Assembly: GCA_965229095.1 (NCBI GenBank)
Contig: OZ245855.1
Location: forward strand, 4,030,001 to 4,094,000
Direction of reading: 5' to 3'
Source: Taibaiella sp965229095
Lineage (GTDB): Bacteria > Bacteroidota > Bacteroidia > Chitinophagales > Chitinophagaceae
DNA length: 64,000 bases
Shown here: positions 52,276 to 60,414 of the stretch, piece after piece
Layout: the number at the start of each line of letters is the position of its first letter
Numbering within the stretch: the first letter of the stretch is position 1
Translations under genes and position numbers: made by a program
Notes under the pieces: model-generated
What the model was told of the DNA's origin: nothing
The model's input: only the letters and a program-made list of their open reading frames with translations
Database searches by the model: none

Positions 52276-54069
52276 ATGAATAAACCCTGCAGATTTTTAC
52301 TGTTCTTTTTTCTATGCATTTACGGGATCAATATGGCTTATGGGCAGGGTATGCTGGACCGGAGGGTAACTGTACAGGCACAAAGAAAGCCGGTAGCCGA
52401 AGTGTTGAAGATGGCGGAGAAGCAAGCCGGGTTTTATTTTTCTTACAGCAGTGATATGGTAAAAAGCGACAGCCTTGTTTCTGTCTCCGTTAGAAACAAA
52501 CCTGTCGAAGATCTGCTGGAAGCCATGTTCGGCAAGCGTTACCAGTATATCGAAAGCAGTGACCATCTTATTATCCAACCGGCGCTGTCGTACCAGTATT
52601 GGTATGTGAGCGGTATGGTGGTAGACAAGGCTACGGGAGAGCCGGTAAGCTATGCCACCGTATATGAGCGGCAGCAACTGATTTCTACCATGACCGATGA
52701 AAAAGGTCATTTCCGGTTGCAGCTCCGGGAACGTAAACCCAATGCCACGATCAGTATCAGTAAGGTATCTTATGCCGATACGATTATCCTGCTGTCTTCG
52801 GATCAACCGCAGGAGTTGAAGGTAAGCATAGAGCAGGTGCACTACACGCTTGATTCGGTAGTAATCTCGGGAGTAGAAAAAACCTGGCTCGCAGGACTTA
52901 TGCTGTCGTCCAAGCAAACCATGAACAGTCTTAACCTCGATGGCTTTTTCTCCAAGCAGCCTTTCCAGTTTTCCCTTACGCCGGGCCTTGGATCGCATGG
53001 CCGAATGGGGGCGCAGGTGATCAATAAATTTTCATTGAATATCCTGGGAGGCTATACTGCCGGTGTCAGTGGCTTTGAGCTGGGTACCCTGTTCAACATC
53101 GTCAAGCATGATATGAAGTATGTGGAGATCGCGGGCCTCTTTAACATTGTGGGGGGCAAGGCTTCGGGCATCCAGGTGGCTGGACTTTACAACTCTGTGC
53201 TGGATAGCGCCAGTGGTATCCAGGTAGCAGGCCTGGGCAATATCGTAGCACGTGATATGAAAGGGATACAAGTGGCCGGCCTTTATAATCATGCTCTTCA
53301 TACTAAAGGCATACAAATAGCCGGGATCGGCAGCATTAATGTAAAAGGCGGTAAGGGAGTAGCTATAGGTGGGATATTCAACAGCACCCAGAATATGGAT
53401 GGCGCCCAACTGGCAGGTATTGCCAATGTGAATGTAAAGAAGACCCGAGGCCTGCAGGTAGCCGGTATCGTCAACGTAAGCGCGAAGGAGATCAACGGTG
53501 TTCAACTGTCGGGTTTCGTCAATGTGGCCAGCAGACTTAAAGGAGTACAGATAGGCCTGGTCAATGTTGCCGATACGTCGGAGGGTTACAGCATTGGCTT
53601 TTTCAATTTTATACTGAGAGGATACCATAAGCTTTCCATCTCCACAAGCGAATTGCAGCACCTTACTTTTGCCTACAAATCCGGGAACAGCAGGTTATAC
53701 AGTATCCTCATTTTTGGTACGCAACTGGACGATAAGGAACAAGCTTATTCTATAGGCTATGGGCTGGGCAGCGATATGCGCCTGGGCCGGAAAGGTTTCT
53801 TCATTAATCCCGAGGTGACACATCAATACATTTATGCCGGTAATGATGAACAACAAAACCTGCTGAGCCGCTTACAGCTCAATATGAAATTCAGGATCAG
53901 TAAGGCCTGTTACATATATGCGGGACCTGCTTTTTCGATCTTATATGCCAAGCAAAAAGAAACGCCAGAAGGCTACAAGTCCGACTTTATTAATGGCTAT
54001 CCTTCTATCTCCTTTGGTAAGGAAGTTAAAGGCTGGTTTGGCTGGAACATAGGCCTGGACTTGTTTTGA
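52276..54069 (+). CDS. STN + carboxypeptidase-regulatory-like + LA_2272-repeat outer-membrane protein
   Basis: 597 aa. Signal peptide residues 1-24 (LLFFFLCIYGINMAYGQ). Residues ~30-105 form an STN domain (VAEVLKMAEKQAGFYFSYSS), the part of FecA-type receptors that touches FecR. Residues ~108-195 form a carboxypeptidase-regulatory-like domain (VSGMVVDKATGEPVSYATVY). Residues ~245-435 hold about ten repeats of 15-18 residues with the core G-[IV]-Q-[VI]-A-G-[LI]-x-N (for example GIQVAGLYN), as in LA_2272-type surface repeats. The last ~160 residues look like outer-membrane strands and end GWNIGLDLF. There is no TonB plug or large barrel. It follows the FecR gene, so it is the natural signal giver to FecR, in place of a TonB receptor. 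Confidence 0.82.
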   Translation: MNKPCRFLLFFFLCIYGINMAYGQGMLDRRVTVQAQRKPVAEVLKMAEKQAGFYFSYSSDMVKSDSLVSVSVRNKPVEDLLEAMFGKRYQYIESSDHLIIQPALSYQYWYVSGMVVDKATGEPVSYATVYERQQLISTMTDEKGHFRLQLRERKPNATISISKVSYADTIILLSSDQPQELKVSIEQVHYTLDSVVISGVEKTWLAGLMLSSKQTMNSLNLDGFFSKQPFQFSLTPGLGSHGRMGAQVINKFSLNILGGYTAGVSGFELGTLFNIVKHDMKYVEIAGLFNIVGGKASGIQVAGLYNSVLDSASGIQVAGLGNIVARDMKGIQVAGLYNHALHTKGIQIAGIGSINVKGGKGVAIGGIFNSTQNMDGAQLAGIANVNVKKTRGLQVAGIVNVSAKEINGVQLSGFVNVASRLKGVQIGLVNVADTSEGYSIGFFNFILRGYHKLSISTSELQHLTFAYKSGNSRLYSILIFGTQLDDKEQAYSIGYGLGSDMRLGRKGFFINPEVTHQYIYAGNDEQQNLLSRLQLNMKFRISKACYIYAGPAFSILYAKQKETPEGYKSDFINGYPSISFGKEVKGWFGWNIGLDLF

Positions 54070-54181
54070 TGTATCCTGATTCCGGTCTTATGGCTATACA
54101 GGAAGTCGCAAAAGCCCTGCGCTTGTATAATGCCTGACTGCTAACTGCTTCCTGCCGCATGCTCAAAAATTTTAAAACCTC

Positions 54182-54212
54182 ATAGGGGTATCGTTACGAA
54201 TTGGTGTCCTAT
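54182..54212 (+). promoter_or_regulatory. Predicted ECF-sigma promoter, site B (LA_2272 protein 2)
   Basis: ATAGGGGTA (54182-54190), 14 nt, TGTCCTAT (54205-54212), 19 nt before the ATG at 54231. It excludes the TTG at 54201 as a start. Confidence 0.75.
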
Positions 54213-54230
54213 TTCAAAGACTTCAATTTT

Positions 54231-55370
54231 ATGACACGTAATTTTTTCAGCGCGCTATTTCTTTGGATCATTTGCAGCTTCCTGGTATTCTTTTGTTTTG
54301 TTATCGCTGCATCTGCCCAGGGCCTGAAGCCACGTCCCGCCCATGTTGGCTTTATATATCCGCTCAGTACCAATGGTGTTGAGGCGCCACAGCAAACCAA
54401 TAATTTTTCCCTGCATATCCTTGCGGGCGTTTCTTACCAGGAGAATGCCTTATGCATCTCGGGCATCAGTGCCCTGGTAAAGCACGAGACGCATGGGCTC
54501 ATGCTCTCCGGTATCTCTAATCATGTGGGTCATAAAGCTTACGGCGTACAGATAGCCGGTATCCTGAACCAGGTAAAGGGCGATGCCCAGGGTGCGCAGA
54601 TCGCGGGCTTTGCCAATGTGACCGGTAGCGCAGATGGCGCACAGGTAGCGGGATTCGCCAATATAAGCAAAGATGCCCGTGGTGCACAGGTTGCAGGCTT
54701 TGCCAATAACGCCCGGAGCAGCGATGCGCAAGTAGCTGGCTTTGCCAATATAGCCAAAAGCTCAAATGCAGCACAGGTAGCGGGTTTCATTAATGTAGCC
54801 AAAGATGCCAATACCCAGGTGGCGGGTTTTATCAATATCTCTAAGAAAGTAAGCGGTGTACAGGTAGCAGGACTTATCAACATTGCAGAGGAAAGCGACT
54901 ATCCTATAGGGTTAATTAATATCATCAAGAAAGGAGAAAAGCAGATCGGCGTATCGGTAGATGAAACAGGCAATACCCTTGTCAACTTCCGTTCCGGCGG
55001 TAAGATACTGTATGGTATCATAGGTGCAGGTGTCAACTTCAACGATGAAAATGCCCGGTATGTGCTGGAAGGCGGTATGGGAGCGCATTTTAACTTTACC
55101 AAAAACTTCAGGACCAATCTCGAAGTGGTAAGCAGCGCCATGAGCGACCTCCAATACGATGTGTACATGAAATCGACGGCCAGGTTACTGGCAGCCTTCA
55201 AGATTGCCAACCGTATTGAGATATTTGCAGGACCTACATTCAACTACCTGGGCTATGAGCGTGGGCAGGCCGATATCCGCAACGATCGTTACCTCTGGAA
55301 AGATAAAGACAGAAACCATGTTAACGGGCTTTACTTTGGCGCTATGGGCGGTATCCAGGTCAATCTGTAG
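54231..55370 (+). CDS. LA_2272-repeat surface/outer-membrane protein 2
   Basis: 379 aa from the ATG at 54231 (MTRNFFSALFLWIICSFLVF, a signal peptide ending ASAQ). Residues ~95-230 contain eight close repeats of 14-17 residues with the core [GDA]-[AV]-Q-[VI]-A-G-F-[AI]-N (for example GAQVAGFAN). The C-terminal ~130 residues resemble an outer-membrane barrel (ILYGIIGAGVNFND, GGMGAHFNFTKNF, LYFGAMGGIQVNL). It is clearly related to the repeat/barrel half of the upstream gene but lacks the STN and regulatory-like domains. Its own copy of the shared promoter motif (site B) predicts that the sigma factor turns it on. The function is unknown. Confidence 0.82.
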   Translation: MTRNFFSALFLWIICSFLVFFCFVIAASAQGLKPRPAHVGFIYPLSTNGVEAPQQTNNFSLHILAGVSYQENALCISGISALVKHETHGLMLSGISNHVGHKAYGVQIAGILNQVKGDAQGAQIAGFANVTGSADGAQVAGFANISKDARGAQVAGFANNARSSDAQVAGFANIAKSSNAAQVAGFINVAKDANTQVAGFINISKKVSGVQVAGLINIAEESDYPIGLINIIKKGEKQIGVSVDETGNTLVNFRSGGKILYGIIGAGVNFNDENARYVLEGGMGAHFNFTKNFRTNLEVVSSAMSDLQYDVYMKSTARLLAAFKIANRIEIFAGPTFNYLGYERGQADIRNDRYLWKDKDRNHVNGLYFGAMGGIQVNL

Positions 55371-55510
55371 CAGGCATCGCTTTTGCAAGTACTATCCCTT
55401 TACCAATTCATTAACCAAGGCACCTACCCCCTTTCCTCGTCTATGTACCTTAGAAGTGGATGGGAATATTGGAAACAATCATTCTACATAATAAAACAAC
55501 CATTTCAAAC

Positions 55511-56227
55511 ATGAGAAAGTCAAGTATTCTAATCGTTTTCGGGCTGCTGTTGATTGCTGTAATGCCATCCTGTCGCAAAGTTTCCGGCAGCGGGCCAATA
55601 GTTTCGGAAACAAGGAACATTTCCGGCTTCAGTGAAGTAAAATCCGATTTTTCGGGAGATGTTTATATCACACAAGGCAGCACCTATAACGTGCGTATCG
55701 AAGCGCAGCAGAACATTATCGATGCTATGGAAACCGTACTTAATGACGGCATCCTTACTCTGAGGGGTAAAAGCAATACCATTCTCAGGCCCGACAGCCG
55801 TATCCGCATTTACGTTACCATGCCCAATATTACCGGTCTGATAGTGAGTGGCTCAGGCAATATGTCGGTGCAGAATACGCTAAATATTTCGGACTTGTAT
55901 ATGAAAGTAAGCGGTTCCGGTAACATTACCGTTTCCAAGCTGGATGCCAATAGCCTGGATGCCAATATCAGCGGTAGCGGCGAGATTAATATATGGGACG
56001 GTACAGTAGCCAACGAATCGGTTGACATAGGTGGCAGCGGTTCTATGGATCTCTCCGGCCTCCGGGCAACAGTGGGCAATATACGGATCAGCGGTTCCGG
56101 CGATGCCAGGGTATATGTAACCAATAGTCTTAAGGTGCGGATCAGCGGCAGCGGAAATGTTTATTACAGAGGCACCCCTACTGTAGACGTAAGTATTTCC
56201 GGTTCGGGAAAGTTGAGACCCATGTAA
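55511..56227 (+). CDS. GIN-domain (DUF2807) lipoprotein
   Basis: 238 aa from the ATG at 55511 (MRKSSILIVFGLLLIAVMPSC); the lipobox VMPSC makes it a lipoprotein. The rest is a head-GIN beta-solenoid with regularly spaced SGSG turns (IVSGSGNMSVQ, KVSGSGNITVSKLDA, NISGSGEINIWDG, DIGGSGSMDLSGLRA, RISGSGDARVYV, RISGSGNVYYRG). Such proteins are common and poorly understood envelope proteins of Bacteroidota. It is 140 nt after the LA_2272 gene with no terminator seen, so it is probably read from site B. Confidence 0.88.
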   Translation: MRKSSILIVFGLLLIAVMPSCRKVSGSGPIVSETRNISGFSEVKSDFSGDVYITQGSTYNVRIEAQQNIIDAMETVLNDGILTLRGKSNTILRPDSRIRIYVTMPNITGLIVSGSGNMSVQNTLNISDLYMKVSGSGNITVSKLDANSLDANISGSGEINIWDGTVANESVDIGGSGSMDLSGLRATVGNIRISGSGDARVYVTNSLKVRISGSGNVYYRGTPTVDVSISGSGKLRPM

Positions 56228-56347
56228 TCAATAACCTTAATTGTTAAAATGAAAAAGGATATGCTTTGCCCTGAAATAATATTACAAGCCGGGACGTTAT
56301 GGTAGCAAATCGGCTTACAAGGCATATTTTTCTAATAAATACTTCTT

Positions 56348-56710
56348 ATGAAACACGGTTGGTTCCTTACAGAATTGATTTATCGTATTCACGACCGCAA
56401 TTGTCCTTCAGTTCACCAGTTTGACAAACAAATGCGTCTTATTAAGGCCGACTCGGCCAGGGAGGCTTACCAGTCGGCTTTGGTTATGGCCTCGCATGAA
56501 CTGGACAAAAGAAATATGCCCGCAGAAAACACGCTGCTTTGGGAGTTTGCCGGTATCGGTATCCTGCAAACCATAGACAAGCCCGAAGAAAGCGTGGATA
56601 ACATGGAGCTTCATTATACTATTGATACCGCAGGAGCAGCCCGGGAGTATATGGATTCCCTGCGTACACGACATGCTTCCCTGCAAATGCAGATAGCACT
56701 TACAGCCTAG
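56348..56710 (+). CDS. DUF4288-like protein
   Basis: 120 aa, no signal peptide. The pattern GWFLTELIYRI ... MRLIKADSAREAYQSALVMA ... NTLLWEFAGIGILQTID fits DUF4288, a small cytoplasmic family of unknown function. It is 120 nt after the GIN-domain gene and is followed by two hairpin terminators, so it closes the upstream unit. Whether it belongs to the sigma regulon is open. Confidence 0.72.
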   Translation: MKHGWFLTELIYRIHDRNCPSVHQFDKQMRLIKADSAREAYQSALVMASHELDKRNMPAENTLLWEFAGIGILQTIDKPEESVDNMELHYTIDTAGAAREYMDSLRTRHASLQMQIALTA

Positions 56711-56722
56711 ATGAAGTACCCC

Positions 56723-56760
56723 TTCCTGCAAGGAGCAATATCCTTGCAGGAAACATTTTT
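56723..56760 (+). terminator. Terminator 1 after DUF4288
   Basis: A perfect 12-bp stem (TTCCTGCAAGGA / TCCTTGCAGGAA, 6-nt loop), then ACATTTTT. Confidence 0.88.
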
Positions 56761-56765
56761 CCGCG

Positions 56766-56788
56766 TCCCCCTTTCAGGGGGATTTTTC
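56766..56788 (+). terminator. Terminator 2 after DUF4288
   Basis: TCCCCCT-TTC-AGGGGGA followed by TTTTTCTTTTTT. The tandem pair insulates murB. Confidence 0.85.
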
Positions 56789-56833
56789 TTTTTTAATTTC
56801 CTAAGTTCGCAGCCTTAACCGCCGGTACTGTTT

Positions 56834-56841
56834 TACCTTTG
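56834..56841 (+). promoter_or_regulatory. TACCTTTG -7 element for murB
   Basis: Exact TAnnTTTG match, 28 nt before the ATG at 56869; it overlaps the TTG at 56839, which extends the frame and is rejected. Confidence 0.55.
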
Positions 56842-56868
56842 CGCATCAACGCCAACTATTTCCTGATT

Positions 56869-57885
56869 ATGCTTCAGCCTGTTCCCGGGGTTTCCCTCTT
56901 ACCGCTCAATACTTTTGGCATGGACGTCCATGCTGCTTATTATACCGTATTATCACAGGAAGAGGACTTATTACAGCTTAAAACTTTTGAGGCCTATAAG
57001 GCCGGTATCTTTATCCTGGGTGGCGGCAGCAATATCCTGCTTACGCAGGACCTGCCGCAATGGGTGTTGCACAATAAGATCAAAGGCATAACGCTCCTGA
57101 AGGAAGATGATGATCATGTATGGCTGGAAGCGGGTGCCGGTGAAGTCTGGCATGAATTTGTATTGTACTGTGTAGCGCATGGCTATGCCGGGGTGGAAAA
57201 CCTTTCCCTGATACCCGGAACTGTAGGGGCTGCTCCTATTCAAAACATCGGCGCTTATGGCGTCGAGGTGAAAGATGTACTGGATCAGGTACGTTTCTTC
57301 GACCTGGAAGAAGGTGTATTCAAAACGTTTACCAATGAACAATGCCGTTTTGATTACAGGGACAGTATTTTTAAAGGACCGCTTAAAGGTAAGGCCGTGC
57401 TTACGGCTGTCGTATTCCGGTTGAAAAAACAACCTGAATTTAATACCAGCTATGGCAATATACAGCAGGAGCTGGATGCGATGGGTATTACCACCTTATC
57501 CATTAAGCATATCTCCGATGCCGTAATCCGCATCCGGAGGTCTAAATTACCCGATCCTAAAGAGATAGGCAATGCCGGCAGCTTCTTTAAAAATCCTGAA
57601 GTGCCCGATGCCTTTTATGAAGCATTAAAAAAAACATATCCGGCTATGCCCGGCTATAAATTGCCTGGCGGCCATACCAAGATCCCTGCTGCCTGGATGA
57701 TCGAACAGTGCGGCTGGAAAGGGTTCCGGGAAGATGATTATGGTGTACACCAATACCAGGCACTTGTACTGGTCAATTATGGCAAGGCCCCCGGTGCCGC
57801 TATAGCAGCACTTTCCGGGAAAATAATAGCTTCTGTTGCCACACGCTTCGGCATTACGCTCGAACGGGAAGTGCAAATCCTGTAG
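56869..57885 (+). CDS. murB: UDP-N-acetylmuramate dehydrogenase
   Basis: Reduces UDP-GlcNAc-enolpyruvate to UDP-MurNAc in peptidoglycan synthesis, using FAD and NADPH. 338 aa from the ATG at 56869. FAD-binding signatures IFILGGGSNILLTQDLPQWV and ENLSLIPGTVGAAPIQNIGA followed by YGVEV; catalytic segments CRFDYRDSIFK, NAGSFFKNPEV with the proton-donor Ser, and AAWMIEQCGWKG. The extended C-terminal region with the YGVHQYQALVLVNYG loop fits the E. coli-like type I enzyme. It has its own promoter and terminators on both sides, so it is a housekeeping gene lodged inside the sigma-regulon locus. Confidence 0.95.
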   Translation: MLQPVPGVSLLPLNTFGMDVHAAYYTVLSQEEDLLQLKTFEAYKAGIFILGGGSNILLTQDLPQWVLHNKIKGITLLKEDDDHVWLEAGAGEVWHEFVLYCVAHGYAGVENLSLIPGTVGAAPIQNIGAYGVEVKDVLDQVRFFDLEEGVFKTFTNEQCRFDYRDSIFKGPLKGKAVLTAVVFRLKKQPEFNTSYGNIQQELDAMGITTLSIKHISDAVIRIRRSKLPDPKEIGNAGSFFKNPEVPDAFYEALKKTYPAMPGYKLPGGHTKIPAAWMIEQCGWKGFREDDYGVHQYQALVLVNYGKAPGAAIAALSGKIIASVATRFGITLEREVQIL

Positions 57886-57903
57886 CACATACTATTTTTT
57901 GTT

Positions 57904-57935
57904 AAAGACCGTTCTTTGAGCCGGACGGTCTTTTC
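57904..57935 (+). terminator. Terminator of murB
   Basis: AAAGACCGT / ACGGTCTTT stem (9 bp, 12-nt loop), followed by TCTGCTTCTC. Confidence 0.8.
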
Positions 57936-57977
57936 TGCTTCTCTCTTATCCCTAAAAAAGAATAGTTCTTTCCCCTG

Positions 57978-58008
57978 ATAGGGGTATGCATCTATGTGGT
58001 TGTCCTAT
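57978..58008 (+). promoter_or_regulatory. Predicted ECF-sigma promoter, site C (TonB receptor)
   Basis: ATAGGGGTA (57978-57986), 14 nt, TGTCCTAT (58001-58008), 41 nt before the ATG at 58049. It covers the ATG at 57986, which is therefore not the start. Confidence 0.75.
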
Positions 58009-58048
58009 ATTCCAGAACCCAAAATATACTCTGATCTTTAAACTTTTT

Positions 58049-60373
58049 ATGAAAAACTACATCCTTTGCCTCCTGTTGATCTGCAGCGCTTTTGTATCTG
58101 TTGCACAACGAAAAGTTACCATTGGTGGCGTGATCAAATCCAAGTCCAATGGAGAGACCGTTATCGGAGCTTCGGTAAAAGCAGATAGCGTAGCCGGAAC
58201 GATGACCAACGATTACGGCTTTTATTCTTTAACGGTGCCTGCAGGCAAATACACCCTGGAGGTTACCTCGTTAGGTATGCAGCCGCAATATTTCAATTTG
58301 AGCCTGAACGGCGATACTACTGTAAACCTTTCGCTCGACGACAGGACCCAGGACCTGCAGGAGGTTACGATTACCGAATCCACAGGCGGACGTAGCCTGA
58401 GCAGCGCCCAGACCAGCGTGGAAAGACTTACCATGAAAGAGATCGCCAATATCCCGGTATTGTTTGGGGAGAAAGATGTGCTCAAGGCTATCCAGTTGTT
58501 GCCCGGTATCAAATCGGCGGGTGATGGTAACAGCGGTATGTTTGTTCGTGGCGGTGCTGCCGATCAGAACCTGATCCTCCTCGATGAAGCTCCTGTGTAC
58601 AATGCTTCTCACCTCTTAGGTTTCTTCTCTACTTTTAATTCGGATGCCGTAAAAGATATTACGGTGTACAAAGGAGGCATGCCTGCCCAATATGGCGGCC
58701 GTCTGTCTTCGGTGCTGGATATTAAAATGAACGATGGTAACAACCAGGATTTTGATGTAAGCGGCGGTGTAGGTCTTATCTCTGCCAAGCTGAATATAGA
58801 AGGCCCTATTCAAAAAGATAAATCCTCTTTCCTGATCACCGGTCGCAGGACGTACGCCGATATGTTCCTGAAGCTTTCGGATAAATACAAAGACAACTCC
58901 CTTTACTTCTACGACGTTAATGCCAAAGTAAATTATATATTAGGCGAAAAAGACCGGTTATATATCTCCGGTTACTTCGGTAAAGACAAGCTGGGCGCAA
59001 GCTTTGGCGAAGGGCAAGGCTTTGGTATGGATTGGGGAAACGCTACGGCGACTGTAAGGTGGAACCATATTTTCAGCAATAAACTGTTTTCCAATACCTC
59101 TTTCATTTTCAGTAATTATAAATACAAGATCTCCATCAAGACCGGGGCTTATGATTTCAACATCTTCTCCCAGATACAGGACTTTAACCTGAAAGAAGAG
59201 TTGCAGTGGTATGTCAACAACAGGAATACGATACGCGTAGGTTTCAATAGTATCTACCACACCATAAGGCCGGGAGAGGTAACCTCGAGCGACGAATCCA
59301 CCTTGACTACGACAAAGCTGCAAAAGCGTTATTCCTGGGAAAATGCTGTTTATGCTACCAATAACTGGAAGGCTACCGATAACCTGAATATTTCTTACGG
59401 TGTACGTTTGTCGGCATTTACTATCCTGGGTAAGGGAGATTACTACAACCTGGACCCTACAGGGGCGGTAATAGATACCATGCATTATAAGAGCGGTGAA
59501 GCAGTTAAAACATATATGAACCTGGAACCCCGCCTCTCAGCAAGCTGGCAGTTCAACAGCAGCTCATCGGTAAAGGCTTCTTATGTAAGGAATACCCAGA
59601 ACCTGCACCTGATCTCTAATTCGACCTCTTCCAGCCCTACCGATAAATGGCTGGCCAGCACCAATATCATCAAGCCCGAAATCTCCGACCAGGTTTCCGT
59701 AGGCTATTATAAAAATCTTGCCGGTAATAAATACGAGCTTACAGTAGAGGCGTACTATAAGGACATGAAAAACCAGATCGATTATCGCGACGGGGCCAAT
59801 GTGTACTCTTCCAACAATGCGATCGAATCGGAGCTGTTGTTTGGTAAAGGCCGCTCCTATGGTCTGGAAGTATTGCTGAAGAAAAAAGTAGGCCGTCTTT
59901 CCGGATGGGTAAGCTACACTTTATCCAAAACGGAAAAGCAGATCAATGGCATCAACAACAACGATTGGTATAATGCCCGCCAGGACAGGACGCATGACAT
60001 TGCTATCGTAGCTTCTTACCAGTTGAATAAAAAATGGAACCTGAGCGCCAACTGGGTGTATTACACCGGCGATGCGATCACTTTCCCCGCAGGAAAATAC
60101 CAGATAGACGGAGAAACCGTTTACTACTATACCCAGCGTAATGCTTACCGTATGCCGGCTTATCACAGGTTGGACCTCGGTGCTACCTGCAAACTGAAGG
60201 AGACGAAGAAGTGGAGCCATGAACTGGCCTTCAGCTTGTACAATGCTTACGGCCGCGAGAATGCCTACACTATTATCTTCCGCGATAACAAAGATGATCC
60301 TACCAAGACAGAAGCCGTGAAGGTAGCTTTGTTCAAGTTCATCCCTTCTATTTCCTATAATTTCAGATTCTGA
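58049..60373 (+). CDS. TonB-dependent receptor with carboxypeptidase-regulatory-like domain
   Basis: 774 aa from the ATG at 58049. Signal peptide (MKNYILCLLLICSAFVSVAQ), then a carboxypeptidase-regulatory-like domain (ETVIGASVKADSVAGTMTND, residues ~25-105), a plug (GMFVRGGAADQNLILLDEAP, VKDITVYKGGMPAQYGGRLS) and a 22-strand-type barrel ending FIPSISYNFRF. It is shorter than SusC (~1000 aa), has no SusD partner, and has no STN domain of its own, so it cannot signal to FecR in the FecA way. It imports an unknown ligand with TonB energy. A DUF4249 lipoprotein gene follows by 41 nt. It carries site C, so I predict control by the sigma factor at 50.6 kb. Confidence 0.92.
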   Translation: MKNYILCLLLICSAFVSVAQRKVTIGGVIKSKSNGETVIGASVKADSVAGTMTNDYGFYSLTVPAGKYTLEVTSLGMQPQYFNLSLNGDTTVNLSLDDRTQDLQEVTITESTGGRSLSSAQTSVERLTMKEIANIPVLFGEKDVLKAIQLLPGIKSAGDGNSGMFVRGGAADQNLILLDEAPVYNASHLLGFFSTFNSDAVKDITVYKGGMPAQYGGRLSSVLDIKMNDGNNQDFDVSGGVGLISAKLNIEGPIQKDKSSFLITGRRTYADMFLKLSDKYKDNSLYFYDVNAKVNYILGEKDRLYISGYFGKDKLGASFGEGQGFGMDWGNATATVRWNHIFSNKLFSNTSFIFSNYKYKISIKTGAYDFNIFSQIQDFNLKEELQWYVNNRNTIRVGFNSIYHTIRPGEVTSSDESTLTTTKLQKRYSWENAVYATNNWKATDNLNISYGVRLSAFTILGKGDYYNLDPTGAVIDTMHYKSGEAVKTYMNLEPRLSASWQFNSSSSVKASYVRNTQNLHLISNSTSSSPTDKWLASTNIIKPEISDQVSVGYYKNLAGNKYELTVEAYYKDMKNQIDYRDGANVYSSNNAIESELLFGKGRSYGLEVLLKKKVGRLSGWVSYTLSKTEKQINGINNNDWYNARQDRTHDIAIVASYQLNKKWNLSANWVYYTGDAITFPAGKYQIDGETVYYYTQRNAYRMPAYHRLDLGATCKLKETKKWSHELAFSLYNAYGRENAYTIIFRDNKDDPTKTEAVKVALFKFIPSISYNFRF

Positions 60374-60414
60374 TTTTCCTTAAACAATCCATGTTCCACA
60401 ATAAAAATATGTTC

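Noticed and set aside
55440..55511. A fourth sigma site before the GIN-domain gene
   Set aside because: GGGAATA-N14-TCTACAT is only loosely similar and does not keep the conserved GGGGTA or GTCCTAT.
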